The notes under the pieces: generated by a model
What the model was told of the DNA's origin: nothing
Databases searched by the model: none
The model's input: only the letters and a program-made list of their open reading frames with translations
Position numbers and translations under genes: made by a program
Shown: positions 1 to 11,039 of the stretch, piece by piece
How positions within the stretch are numbered: position 1 is the stretch's first letter
Layout of the letters: each line of letters starts with the position of its first letter
Assembly (NCBI GenBank): GCA_015680685.1
Contig: MNCI01006000.1
Location: forward strand, 369,633 to 432,621
Direction of reading: 5' to 3'
Origin: Gnetum montanum
Taxonomy: Eukaryota > Streptophyta > Gnetopsida > Gnetales > Gnetaceae
Length of the DNA: 62,989 nucleotides

Positions 1-343
1 AGTCATGCACGAAGTCCAAGATGTGTACGGTTGATCAAGGAATCGGTTGCTCATCGCACTTAGGCTAGATTAGATTTTCTTACCCTTTTCCTCTTAGCTT
101 AGATTAGTTAACATTATTTTCCATTGCATCAGGAGTAGCATTAGATTAGGACACACCATACACCTCATCTAGACTAAACCATACGTGACATATGCAAAAC
201 TAGTCTAGGTGGGAAGACAGCGAACTGCGACCTAAGGCTAACTATCTAGGTGCCACAACTAGTCCATCTGCGGAGTTCGACTGGATCGTGCGTGCGACGC
301 TCGTTTCCTATGGTTGAGTGTAGGGGTACCTCGCCACTCATCA
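1..343 (+). mobile_element. 3' part of an LTR, Tat/Athila-like group
   Basis: The stretch matches the second half of the LTRs at 19851-20657 and 24345-25265, in the same order: the block near 'gaagtccaag', the 'ctaaaccatacgtga' block, 'gccacaactagtcc' and the terminal 'taggggtacctcgc..ctcatca'. No primer binding site follows position 343, so this is the end of a 3' LTR or a solo LTR whose body lies left of the window. The right end at 343 is set by alignment with the other copies and could be off by a few bases. Confidence 0.75.
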
Positions 344-915
344 TCATCTAATTTTTTGGCTATCCAAATGATCAATTTGACCTTACTATTAAGTTCAAAA
401 GATTGAAATATTTTATACATGACTATTTATATATTAGAAATGGACATTGTATGCTTGAATAATGCTAAAATGGATTTTCAAAGGTCTTGAGGCATCATGT
501 TGGGCAAGGTATAAAAACTAGTTTATGGAGCTTTGTGGGGCTAATCTAACTTCACCATTGCATATAGAAGGTCAAAATCTACTAGAAATGACTCTTTATT
601 TGTCAAAAAATGCTTATGGAATCAAAAGTTATAGCTTCTAAAATCCAAAAACTTTGGGCACAAAAAATGTGACTTTTGGAGACATCACCCATCCCAGGAC
701 TACTCTAGCATGAGCATGCTTAATTATGGAATATTTATGTCACTTGATACCAAAATGTCAATTTAATTTGATTAATAATTTTTTTTCTTTTTATTTTTTA
801 ATTTTTTCCTCCTAAACATCAATTTCCAATTTTCCATTATTTGACAATTTTGAACATTTCTGTCAATTAATAGAAGATTTCTTATCAAGTGATGGTAAAT
901 TTTTGGTTGCTGAAT
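344..915. other. AT-rich stretch, no gene seen
   Basis: No open reading frame of note, RNA gene or recognisable transposon domain. The composition is AT-rich with poly-T near 780-810. Confidence 0.6.
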
Positions 916-1179
916 CTACTAAAGAAGTTAGGTTTTATTGATGCTAATGGTGTTTGTTGACTATTGGATGAAGTAGGTTTTCTCAGCACCATCAATGGTC
1001 GTGATCACTAGAGGAGGTAGGTTTTCTTAACATTGTTGATGTTTGTTAGCTACTAGAGGAGGAAGGTTTTTCTAGCATTGCTGGTGTCCACCTACTACTA
1101 GAGAAGGTAGGCTTTTTCAGTGCTAGCAATGTCCATTGGTTGCTAGAGAATGCAAGTTTTCTCAACATTGTCCATGGTT
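916..1179. repeat. degenerate tandem repeat, about 45-bp unit, six copies
   Basis: Successive units begin near 916, 961, 1006, 1050, 1095 and 1142. Each follows the pattern 'ctactagaggaggtaggttt', then a variable part ending in 'gatgt..' or 'atggt..'. The unit is close to 45 bp (15 codons), but no reading frame stays open across the array. The copies are well diverged, so the array is old. Confidence 0.75.
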
Positions 1180-1509
1180 GAAAGGTAGGTATGCATAATT
1201 AAAAACGGCAAAGGAAGGTGCAGACAGCAGGGTGCAAAATGATAGACAACAATGTAATAGGATGGTAGATGATAGGCAATAAGAGGTCATAGGTAGTAAG
1301 GTGGTCATAGGATGACTATAGGAGGGTGTAGTGATGGTGAGGCAAGGTGAGAGTGCAGTTGTGATCAGGCAATGATAGGCAACATTGAATTGGCCATTTG
1401 GCCAACCACGATGTTGTGGACTAGGGCCTTGTGATTACGTGGTAGGGTAGCACTATGGCCTAGCTGGCCACAACGCTATGCAACTAGCTAGCATCATAGC
1501 TACCTACTA

Positions 1510-1532
1510 GCCCTAACCCTTTGGGTTAGGGC
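1510..1532. repeat. perfect inverted repeat with telomere-like arms
   Basis: Two 10-bp arms, gccctaaccc and gggttagggc, are separated by ttt. The arms contain CCCTAA/TTAGGG. There is only one unit, so this is a hairpin and not a telomere array. Confidence 0.85.
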
Positions 1533-1554
1533 CTAATCCCAAGTAATTTTTTAT

Positions 1555-1574
1555 TATATATATATATATATATA
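1555..1574. repeat. (TA)10 microsatellite
   Basis: Uninterrupted TA dinucleotides, followed by further AT-rich sequence. Confidence 0.9.
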
Positions 1575-2841
1575 ATTTTAATATTTTAAGCATAAATATA
1601 TATATAGATGTTTAATTATAACCACCATACAAATTGCTTTACTCATTAGCAAAGTGGGGTTCAAGAGTTAGGCTTGGGAAAGATAAGTTTATGGCTCAAT
1701 TCCCAACCCTAATATTTTGATATTAAGTTTTTTTTTAACTTTTTAATATTATTTTATTCCATCCTATCCTAGTATTTCACCTAGTTCGATGGATGATAGG
1801 GTATGAGTTTGGTTGTCTAAGGGAAGGTTTCGAGTTTGTTTTTAGATCCTAATTTTTTTGTTAAAATAATTTAATAATTAGTTTTATACCACATGCATAA
1901 TGAGAAATTTTAAACATCGATATCTCCCAAACCCTAAGTCTAATCAAGATGAAACTTGTACCATTGGAATTGTCTTGATGAGTACTACATGTTGACATGG
2001 TTTTAGGGTCTAAAAACTAAGTTGGATTTTTAGGATTTAAAATGACAAAAATAGCTTATTTTGTCAAATTGACATTACTAGGCTAACATATGGATGACAC
2101 GTGGATTTTTGAATGATTTTTATTTAATTATAAATGATACACAAATTCTTGAACAAGAATATAATACTTTTCTCTTATAATTTGGCAAGTAAGATATCAC
2201 AACATTAACTACCAAGAACTGGTTTCCCTATGAGTCTCATGATAATCATCATTATTGGTTGGGTAGATATAAAATAATCTTATGGATAGGTTCACCTCCT
2301 TAAACTTACCAATACATAGGTCTTAGGTAAGATGAGTAATGCCAAGTTACAAAGGTTAGGTGTTTAGGAGCAATAAGTCTTGACTTAGGCCATAATTACT
2401 AACCTTCTAGGAGGAACTTAACAATGACATTAATTAATTAATATTTCTAGCTTCGCTATAAGATGGATAAGAGTTACCTAGACTAGTGTATCCTTGTCTT
2501 ACTATGTCTCTTGCAATTGATGAATCTTAGTGAGACATAATTAAATCTCCCTTGGTCAGTAATATCCATGAAAGAATTTTGTTGGTTAGGGGGATCTATC
2601 TTGGACATGATACATGTTCATGGTTCTCCTGTATATATGTGGTCCTAACTTATCTGCTCATGAAAATCACTAGAAGTGTATCTTCTAACTTACATGAATT
2701 ACATAGATTATCTCAGATATGAGGTGCATCTGATGGTGATCCATGGCTCTCCCTAGATCATGACTCCATGGTTTGTCATTAGATTGTAGTCGGCCCTTGA
2801 TTTTGATTGGCCCTTGTATCATGATTTTCTCTAATACCAAA

Positions 2842-3467
2842 TGTGATATCCTATTCCCAGATTTCATGGAAAATGTGAAATATATGTTATATTACACATT
2901 ATGTGTAAGAAGATAATGTGGAAAATGTGAAATATATCTTATATTACACAATATGCGTAAGAAGATAACATGGCAAATTTCAGATTGTGTAACATTTGAC
3001 ATATATGTAAAGAAAATAATAGAGAAAATGTAGAAGGAAAAAGAAAAGAATGCTTTATTGATGTGAAATAGTATATTTGTGTCATGTCGTGGGTGTTCCT
3101 TAGGATTATCTTCCTTCGACATCTATCCCTTAGAGGCTATCCAGTACTGCAACCATAATTAGGCCTACAACTAGCTAGAATGGATGGTCAATCCTCTTCC
3201 TGTCTTGCTTCACTTGGCACTTATTTCTTGTCTTTTCTAGCTTTGCAACTCCATACTCATATGACCTCTAATTTCCAACTATAAATACCTTACGTGAAAC
3301 CCCCAAAGGTCACCTGAAGAGATATGCACATTATTACAATGTGTCCTTTCAAGTCTTAATTAAAACTTGCTCTTTTCAAGTCTTATTATAATAATAACAA
3401 CACTTGGTATGAATAGACACCATCTTCATTATGTAGTAATATCATTCAAGAATGGGGATGTGACACA
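2842..3467 (+). mobile_element. LTR-like fragment (TGTGATATCC ... TGACACA)
   Basis: It starts tgtgatatcc and ends in ggggatgtgacaca, so the ends are imperfect inverted copies starting TG and ending CA. The middle resembles the solo LTR at 6179-6686: a 'ttatcttcc' block, 'ttgctTcacttggc', 'cttttctagctt..caactcc' and 'catatgacct'. A TATA-like ctataaatac lies near 3280. No clean target duplication was found, so the borders are uncertain. Confidence 0.45.
2869..2972. repeat. 52-bp tandem duplication
   Basis: Two adjacent units (2869-2920 and 2921-2972) begin gaaaatgtgaaatatat and differ at only a handful of positions. They lie inside the LTR-like fragment. Confidence 0.85.
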
Positions 3468-3941
3468 CAACATGTTTTGAGGTGATATTCATATCAAAAT
3501 TCAAAAACATAAATCACAACATAGATTTTGGATGTAGGTTAAATGCCTTTGCATCTCCCATGTCTTATAAAAAGGTCCTACCACTCATTGCTAGGCAATG
3601 GTAAGAGTGGCATCCTTTACTTTTAAAAGTATTATTAAAAAATTATTATAAAACTTTTTTCTAAGTGAGACCCTTTACTTTAAAAGTTTTGATAAATAAT
3701 TTATGACAAAACTTTTCAATTAAGCTTGTTAGTGTAGTAGTAATAGTAATTCTTAAAAAAGGAAAAACTTCCTTCTTCATGCACACAGAAAATTTTTCGT
3801 CACCTACATAAAAAAAATTGCTTGCCATTATTTTCTTTGTCTACGCATAATAATCGATTACACTATTTACATTTCAAAGTTAAAGTCTAATCAATTTTGA
3901 TTGAATTTTTTCATTTTAGTTCATACAAGGACGGTTTCAAG
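3468..3941. other. no gene seen; likely 5' flank of the LINE
   Basis: AT-rich sequence with two similar short blocks, 'ctttacttttaaaagt' and 'ctttactttaaaagtttt', near 3615 and 3671. Nothing else is recognisable. Confidence 0.4.
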
Positions 3942-5110
3942 ATGGCTAGTGGAAGCAAAGAGAGAGAGAGAGTTAACACTCTAGGGATTCTTCTAGGCTT
4001 CACCATGGGAGATTCGCCCAATGCTTCCATTGCTTCTTAGAATAAAGATGCTTTAAATATATCTGCTATTAATTTTTGTCTTCAAAATGATATTTTTTAT
4101 GCTATTTCAAAATGCTTCACTTCTCTCTTTTTTTTTTTTTTTAAATTATTAGTTTTTTACCTTGTTCAGTAAATATGGCTATGTAAGTTAAAAATATTCT
4201 TTAGTCTTAGGTTATCCACAATTCTCGTGCTCATTATTATGCATATGACTTTATTATTGTAGAACTCTTTGATGCCTTCCAAGTTGAGAAGGGTTTTTCC
4301 ATTCAGATTTTTCCAATGCATAAGTAACTCTTATTATGCAAGTTTGAAAATTTGATTATAATGTTAACAATCCAACTTATAATATTATTCCCTGCTATCT
4401 TCACTTATCGAATCTTCTCTTGATATTTTTTACTATGGAAAGGGACATAGTGGGTACCCTAAGTCATATTATTTCATATCATGAAATTGAGGCTAATGGT
4501 GCTCATTTCCATCACTATTGTATTAAACTTGATATCTTGTAAAGGAAAAACTTCTTAAACCTTACAACAAGTGACAAAGTCTTTACTTAAAAAGTAGATT
4601 ATTTTTATCTTTCTAATTCTTGTAGCTATTGTCCTCAAGCTAAGCATCATATTTCTACATGTTCCTTGTTGGCCCAAAAAAATGATTAGTTGAGCTTCAA
4701 AAAAGACATTCATCTTCTGCTCTGGAGTTCCAACCATCATTAAAAAAATTTAATCTTGAAAACTCTTCTAGAAATGTCTCTAAACCTTCATCCTCTTTTG
4801 GTCCTTATAAGTAGTTACAAGTATCACAATTTGCTTCAATAATCAAGATAGCTTCTGAAACACAAGCTACCTCTTTAAAATAATTTAAGGACTCAGTTAA
4901 AAATGATGAGTTTGTGGAAGTTAGTGGAAGGAAAAAAGTTAAATAATCATCACCCAATATTTAGCACTCTACTTCTTTTCCAGTGATAAATTATGCTTTG
5001 CTAGTTACTACAAGTAACTCTTTTGTTATTTTTTCACATGCTGTGAAATTTGATACTTTGAATTTAGAATTTTCTGAGGATCTTTTAGAAGACACTCCTT
5101 CTACTTGCTC
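3942..5110 (+). pseudogene. LINE ORF1 (nucleic-acid-binding gag-like), broken
   Basis: The first ATG at 3942 follows the AT-rich flank and opens a frame that soon meets stops. A zinc knuckle of the form C-x2-C-x4-H-x4-C is readable at 4621-4662 (C-S-Y-C then H and C), typical of plant L1-type ORF1. Numerous stops and frame changes make it non-functional. It is followed at once by ORF2 of the same element. In L1-type elements this protein binds the element's RNA; that role is assigned from family knowledge, not shown here. Confidence 0.65.
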
Positions 5111-5113
5111 ATA

Positions 5114-8100
5114 AATATATTATCTTGAAATGTTTGAGGCCTAATTAATTAGCTTTATCGTAAATGTGCAAGCATTTTTCTCCCTAATTTAAATATTTTT
5201 TTTATTTTATTCTTTTTTAAGAATTTAAGATTTCAATCAAACATTTATCTTTGTCAGCCCATTGGTTTCTTCCTCACTCATCAATTATTTCTACTTCACA
5301 TAAGTGTGGAAAATGTGGTGTTTTCATTCTCTTTCCTCTTATTGGAAAGCTAAAATTATACAAGGGGTTTTGATTTGAGTCATAAAGTTATTTGGGAAAT
5401 CTTCTCCTCCTCACATGGTCCTTTTGGTATATGTTCAGTTTATGCTTCTAATGATTCAACAGAACGTCCTCTATTATGGCAGAAACTTGTAGTTTCTCTT
5501 CCCTCTATTCCTTGGATTTTTGAAGGTGATTTTAATATGATAAAATTTTCTGATGATAAGCTTTGGGGGGTGGGGTGAAGTGGGCATGCCTTTTCTATTA
5601 CCAACAAATGAGTATAAAAAATGGCCTAATTTTAAGGAAAATTTTTATCTTATCAATTTGGATGATGATTCTATAAGTGATCTTCTTTATAGATATATCT
5701 AGAGTAATCTTCATCTTGGGCAAGCTCACATTTATAGCCAGTTGAATAGGTTTTATTTTTTCACTCTTTTGTTCTAGGAGGCTACTTCTGCTACTACTAT
5801 TCATCAACTTGCAACTTTATTAGATCATTTTTCCATCACCATGTCAATTCAAATTAATGGTAGTTATCTTAGACATAATTTCTATCTTTTTCAATTTTCT
5901 AGTAATTGTTTCTCATCTCTTACTGCTTAACAAATTCTCTCATGCCTTTGGATTGTTAAACCAAGGCCCTTAGCTTAAGTGGGTTGGATTCAATGATAGC
6001 ATTGTGCTACTTGTAGATTGAGGAATTTTGCTCACTATTATGGGAAGGTAGTGGCCTCTCATGCTAGCCAAGAGTATAACAACATTCAATCTATTACTAA
6101 ATCACCTTCAGATTAGGGGGTTTAAGATCCTTTCAACTCATAAGTTTATAAGAATTTGGCTAGAGCCTAATCAACTTTTGTAACATCCCATTCCTAGATG
6201 TCGTAAAAACACAATCACTTAATTTATTGCATTCATTGTTTTCTTAAATAATATAATGGAAACATCATAAATACTTAATAAATAAATTAATTGGTAAATA
6301 AATAATTGGGACTGTGGAATAGAAAAGAAAAAATAGAAAAATTTTATTAATAGGAGAGAGTACTGTAACACCCTTTGGGTTATCTTCCCATGCCACTTAA
6401 GCCTTAGAGGGAATTCGGCATTGCCACCACAATTAAGCTATCCAGCCAAAGGGGTGATCAGTCCCTTCTTGTCCTACTTCACTTGGCTCCTGTCACTTGC
6501 TTTTCTAAGCTCCACAACTCCATGTTGACATGACCTTTAAACTTGACCTTAAATGGCATAGGTCAAACCCATTCCTGAGGGATACATGAATAATTGTAAC
6601 TCCTCATAATGAGGTGCCCCTTCATTTGAAGGTTAATTACATTTTTACAATTTGTTTCTACCCTTAACAAGGGATGGGACATTACAACTTTTCAATAGTT
6701 GGATGTTTATAAAGCATAAAGTACCTTAACCAAAAGTAGGCTTACTTAGTTAAAAATTCAAGATGAACATTGTAACGAAATTTTCAAATATCTAAATAGT
6801 TCATCTTCTTTGCATTCTTTAGATAAAATTTTAATTGATGGTATCATCCACTGATCATAACATGCATCCTTCCTACTTGGAAATTATTTTGAAGTTTTAT
6901 TTACTACTACTTCTATGGATATTTCTTCCTTTGGGGTAGCTACTATTAATTATCCTATTCTAGTTAATTCTACTATGTTGCAAATTTTAAAAGTTGATAT
7001 TACTTAGGCTAAACCTCAATAGGTAGTTTTTAAAATAATCATTGATAAGGCTCTATGTTACGATGGCTTTTTAGTTGAATCTTTTAAGAATCGTTAGGAT
7101 CTTGTTCAAAATGATCTCTTCTAGGTTATTAGCAAGGTTATTCATGCTAGTTCTTTAGGGCTAAAATTAAATCAAGAAGTAATTTGACTTTTACCAAAGT
7201 AGGATTTTACTCATATCTCCAACTAGTGACCCATCACACTTCTTAACATGACGTATAAGATTTGTGCTAAATGTTTGAAGAAGATTCTTTGTCATATTAT
7301 TTCCCCTTAGCAAATAGGTTTTGTTCTTGGTAGATATATTTTAAATAATGTAGTTGCTACTTGGGAAGGTCTTTAGTGGGCATAGGATGAAGTTTAGGAT
7401 ATTCTCTTTATGAAGCTTGATGATGCAATGGCTTACAACAATATTAAGTGGGACTTTATTTTGTAGATCATATCTAAACTTGGTTTTAGCCCCAAGTTTC
7501 TACATATGGTAAAATATTTATTCTCAAATGCTACTACTAGAATAGCTACTACATTTGCTATCACTTCTTCCTTCTCTATTCAGAGGTTAGTAAGGAAGGC
7601 TACCATCTTTCTTCTTAAATGTTCATTATTGCAGCAAGCTTTCTTTGTTATCAATTAAATTATGATATTTAGAATAAGGCTCTCACTGGAGTTTTCTTTT
7701 TTTGTTTTTGCTCCTCAACATTAGCTTCTTAATATGCATATTACGAATGACTCCTTTTTCCTTGTTCAAAATACACTTGCTAATCTACATTCTCTCTTAT
7801 TTTGGGTGGATCAATATTGCTTTCTTCTAGCTCTACTATTAATTGGGCTAAATCCTTTATTTATAGTTTTAAAAATAATTACCATTATTTGCCTAACAAA
7901 AATTGGAAGCTAATCCAGGATCAAGATATTGTTAAGATTTTGGAAATTCATTTTCATTTTAAAGGATCTACTTCAACTCTTTGCGATCAAGTGATATCTT
8001 AGATTTAGAAGAAAATTGATAAGTGAAGGATAAAATCCCTTACTCTTGTAGGAAAATATCTAGTTTGTGAAGCTATTTATGCTTCTACTCGTGTATTATT

Positions 8101-9480
8101 CTTCCTGTTGGATTCCCTCTCAAGCTACTTATCAAAAGTTCAAATGATTATTTTGAGATTTCATGTGGTCTTTGAAAGATTCTCAAAAAGGTTTTCATCG
8201 AGTTGGTTGGGATATTATTACTCTCATTATGAAAAAATGTGGTTTAGGTCTTTTAAATTCTTTCAAGTAAGGGTTTACTTTGCTGGCAAAGTGGTTGTTT
8301 CAACATTTAGATGCTTTTGACATTGTTGGAACTCCTCTCCAACTAAGGCTACAACAAGTGTTTCCCAAAAAAACCATTTTGGAAAGGTATCTACTTTGCT
8401 AGTTATTGTGTTTCTCCTCATGTGATTATTATTCTTGGATCTCATGTCTTCAAACACATTTAGAGGGCTTCACAAGTAGTATACCATTATATAGATTGGA
8501 CTAATGTTAAGCTTAATCCTACTCTTCTTTTTAAGCTTTTTCCATGGTGGTTACCTCTTTCACTTGCTCATCTTGCTACTACAATTTCTTGGGTGGCTAC
8601 TTCTTGGTTTCAAAAGGAAGTACTTTCCTTTAGCTATCTATGTCTTGTTGACCAATGGATTTCTTAGGAAATGTTTGATAATTTGTATAAGGTATCTACA
8701 ACCATGCATCATTATTTTGATCAAATGTATAACTTTATTCACCACTATTTACAATTGGATGTTTCAGTGCAAAGTATTTTTTATGATCTTTATTGGACTA
8801 ATGAATTGAAACTTTTGCCTTATAAACCACATGTTCTATTTCAACTTTTGCACAACTCCTCAATTGTTGTCAATCATTGCAAATTGGCACAAACAAGAAT
8901 CAAAATAATTTTAGATGTCCACCTTCAAGAGAATATGGAAGCTTTCTGCTCTACCTAAAATTCAACAATTTCTTTGGTATCTTCTTTACCATGGTTTACC
9001 TATTGGCAAATACCTTGAACATCTTGGGGTTCATACTCCTGTTTGCCCTCTTTGTGGAGTTACAGATGATTTTGTTTGTCTTTTGACAATGTTATTTTGC
9101 TAAGCACACTTGGATTTGGGCATGCAAAGTTATTCCAAATTGTCAACTATCTCAAGATGATGTTTTTAATTTAGCTTTTTCCCTATACTTACATGAATTT
9201 TAGATTTTTTTGGAATATTATCAAGCCTATTATTCTTTTCATATTTGGAAGCTCAAATGCAATATTATTTTTTAGAAAATAGAATATTCAAATATTTATC
9301 ATTTTACTATTGTAGAGAAATCATAGATCTTCCACCTTGTCCATTTCTAAATTATATCCCAAGCTCCAAAGGTTCAATTAGAGATTAATTAGTTGATTCA
9401 TCTTTTGTAGCCTTAGTTCAAATTTAAGAGCAATAGAGACTCTAGTGCAAGTAACCTTATTTATCATAGTTCTCTACAAG
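5114..9480 (+). pseudogene. LINE (L1-type) ORF2: endonuclease, reverse transcriptase, zinc-binding tail; dead
   Basis: The usual start of the APE endonuclease (I-L-S-W-N-V-x-G-L) is visible at 5114-5146, with TGA where Trp and Arg are expected. The GDFNMI endonuclease motif is at about 5526. The reverse transcriptase is recognisable at 7319-7455, with a G-R-Y-I-L-N-N block and then K-L-D-D-A-M-A-Y-N where the family has D for the final N. The zinc-binding RVT tail with C-P-L-C-G lies at about 8930-9120. Dozens of stops break the frame, and a 508-bp solo LTR interrupts it at 6179-6686. The 3' end of the element probably lies between 9480 and 9790, in AT-rich DNA with T runs. Confidence 0.85.
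6174..6691 (+). mobile_element. 508-bp solo LTR (6179-6686) with 5-bp target duplication ACTTT
   Basis: The element runs from TGTAACATCCCATTCC to GGGATGGGACATTACA, with ends that are near-perfect inverted copies in the TG..CA form. It is flanked by ACTTT at 6174-6178 and again at 6687-6691. The start resembles LTRs of many plant Ty3/gypsy chromoviruses, and no internal domain is present, so a solo LTR left by recombination is the simplest reading. A MITE-like element is less likely given the 5-bp duplication and TG/CA ends. It sits inside the LINE and is therefore younger. Confidence 0.85.
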
Positions 9481-10019
9481 GAAGTTTTTTTTTTTTTTTT
9501 TTTTAATTCTGGCTGTCATTTGCTTCATTTGATTCTTTCTTCATTCTACTTGTACTATTGATTACAGTTTGTCTTTAGTGAGATGTGAATTTTTGAAAGG
9601 GTGTTTCTTTTTCTTGTTATTCATGTGATTGTAAAGATGAATTCTTAAGTCAATATCCCTAAATTGGTTGAGTCTTTTCTTTTGTATTATTATTTTTATG
9701 TGTTCTATTAGACATTACTTATGTATTTTTTAATCTTCCTATCTGATTTGTCAGTGTATTTGATGTTCTATTTTAATTAATAACACTTTTTTTTTAGTTG
9801 AAAAAACTCCCAAGAATTCAAATATATTATTAAGTGACGGAAGTGAGGGGCGCTGCTAGGATATCCTTCCTCTTGACTTCAGTCAAGGAGATGGGAAGAT
9901 GGAATTTAGACACCTATGTGTCCACGCCAACGCTTACGCTGAGAGGACTTCCAGCCACATTACACATTTTCGTTTTGGGAAACGGGTGATTTTGATGCGG
10001 CCAAGCCAGTGTTAGTAAT
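9481..10019. other. LINE 3' end and 5' flank of the GNAT gene
   Basis: The left part holds T-runs (9485-9503, 9786-9795) that probably belong to the LINE tail. From about 9830 the base composition rises in GC, as expected for a promoter or 5' leader. A TATA-like aatatatta lies at 9821-9829, about 190 bp before the first strong ATG. The transcription start cannot be placed by eye. Confidence 0.4.
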
Positions 10020-10196
10020 ATGGCCTCTCTTTCTGTGTTCCTGTTTGGCACATCACAAACTCACGTCAAAAGATTTCACTTTCTCATGCCAATTCAAATT
10101 CCAATCAATCCCACGGCAGCAGCTGCGCCTGTGCCAGTATGCTTATCATTTGCTCAGCGGCGTCTGCGTCCCCATCATCTTCCTCATTATTGTTAA
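10020..10196 (+). promoter_or_regulatory. candidate upstream ORF (58 codons) overlapping the GNAT start
   Basis: ATG at 10020 has A at -3 and G at +4, a stronger start context than the ATG at 10139. The frame reads M-A-S-L-S-V-F-L-F-G at its start, stays open for 58 codons and stops at TAA 10194-10196. It ends 58 nt inside the main coding region, in another frame. It could limit translation of the acetyltransferase. Its transit-peptide-like start also leaves open that it is the true N-terminus, separated from the rest by a single-base difference in this sequence. Confidence 0.45.
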
Positions 10197-10796
10197 AGCC
10201 TCATCCTCCGCCTTCTTACTCACTGAATTGCCATCATGCCACCATATCAGCCAGGGCGGCAACAGATGCTGCTGCTGCTGCGTTTTTTCGAAATTGTAGG
10301 AAATGGCAGTTTCAGCCCTGCAGATGCACAAACCTGCAGAAAAGCAGCGGCGGCAGCAGCAGCTCAGATACTTATTCATCATCATCATCGCCATTGCAAT
10401 TCCAGGCGCAAAGAGCCCAGAATGAGCAAGAATCTTCCCATCGGAATTCAAGGATTAGAAGAAAGTTCAATCCATACGAGTTCGACCCACTGCAGTTGAA
10501 AAAAGAGAAGGGTTTTTTCACGGCTGAAGAGCTGCAAATGCTGCACGTGCTGGAGGGATTTGAGTATAGGCACAGTTTGGATGATCATGGACAGTTGCTT
10601 ATTAGGTTGATGGGTAGTCAGGATATGGCTGATACGGAGGATTTGTTGACAGATTCTTTCATTGATCTCATGTGGGGTCCTCTAACTTACAGGCCCTTCC
10701 TGAGACTGTCGGTCAGGGACAATATGCTTGACAGAAGATCTTTCATTCCCCATGCGGCAACGCTGGTTGGCCTTTATTATGCCCCGGAGAATGAAG
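10139..10796 (+). CDS. plastid-type GNAT N-acetyltransferase, exon 1 (residues 1-219 plus 1 nt)
   Basis: First of three exons of a 334-residue protein. Residues 1 to about 55 are rich in Ser, Ala and Pro with basic residues and hardly any acidic ones, which fits a chloroplast transit peptide. Residues about 105-215 form the N-terminal part of a GNAT fold, including the E-D-L-L-T-D-S-F and H-A-A-T-L-V-G segments that I recognise from plant plastid GNATs (Arabidopsis At1g24040-like). Such enzymes move an acetyl group from acetyl-CoA to protein N-termini or lysines; the substrate here is unknown. The exon ends GAAG|GTGAGA, a strong donor, in phase 1. The start is the first ATG in this frame. GC is clearly higher than in the surrounding repeats. 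Exons 2 and 3 complete an intact frame, so the gene looks functional. Confidence 0.88.
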
Positions 10797-11039
10797 GTGA
10801 GAGCATCTAGGGTCCCAAAGAAAAAAGAAAAAAGAAAAAAAAACCTGTTGCTGATTGTCTTTTTGGGTGCTTGTTGAATAATAAACATGTTTATGTGCAT
10901 TGAATTTTTATTTTATATGTAACTGCTGAACGTTTCCTTTCAAATTTTTGACAAATGTTTTAATGAGTGCGAATCATGCACAATTAAACTTTTAAATCTA
11001 GGTAGGTGACTTCCCGTCTTTTAGGTGTTCATGGAATAC

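Larger units (their letters stand above)
1180..2841. other. non-coding repeat-derived sequence
   Basis: No gene is visible. 1200-1400 is purine-rich low-complexity DNA with repeated 'ggtag/gatag' motifs. 1510-1532 is a perfect hairpin and 1555-1574 a TA microsatellite, listed separately. The rest is AT-rich with no recognisable domain. Confidence 0.5.

Noticed and set aside
10146-10451. 101-codon open frame on the - strand opposite exon 1
   Set aside because: It mirrors the Ser/Ala-rich transit peptide of the GNAT gene and has no domain of its own.
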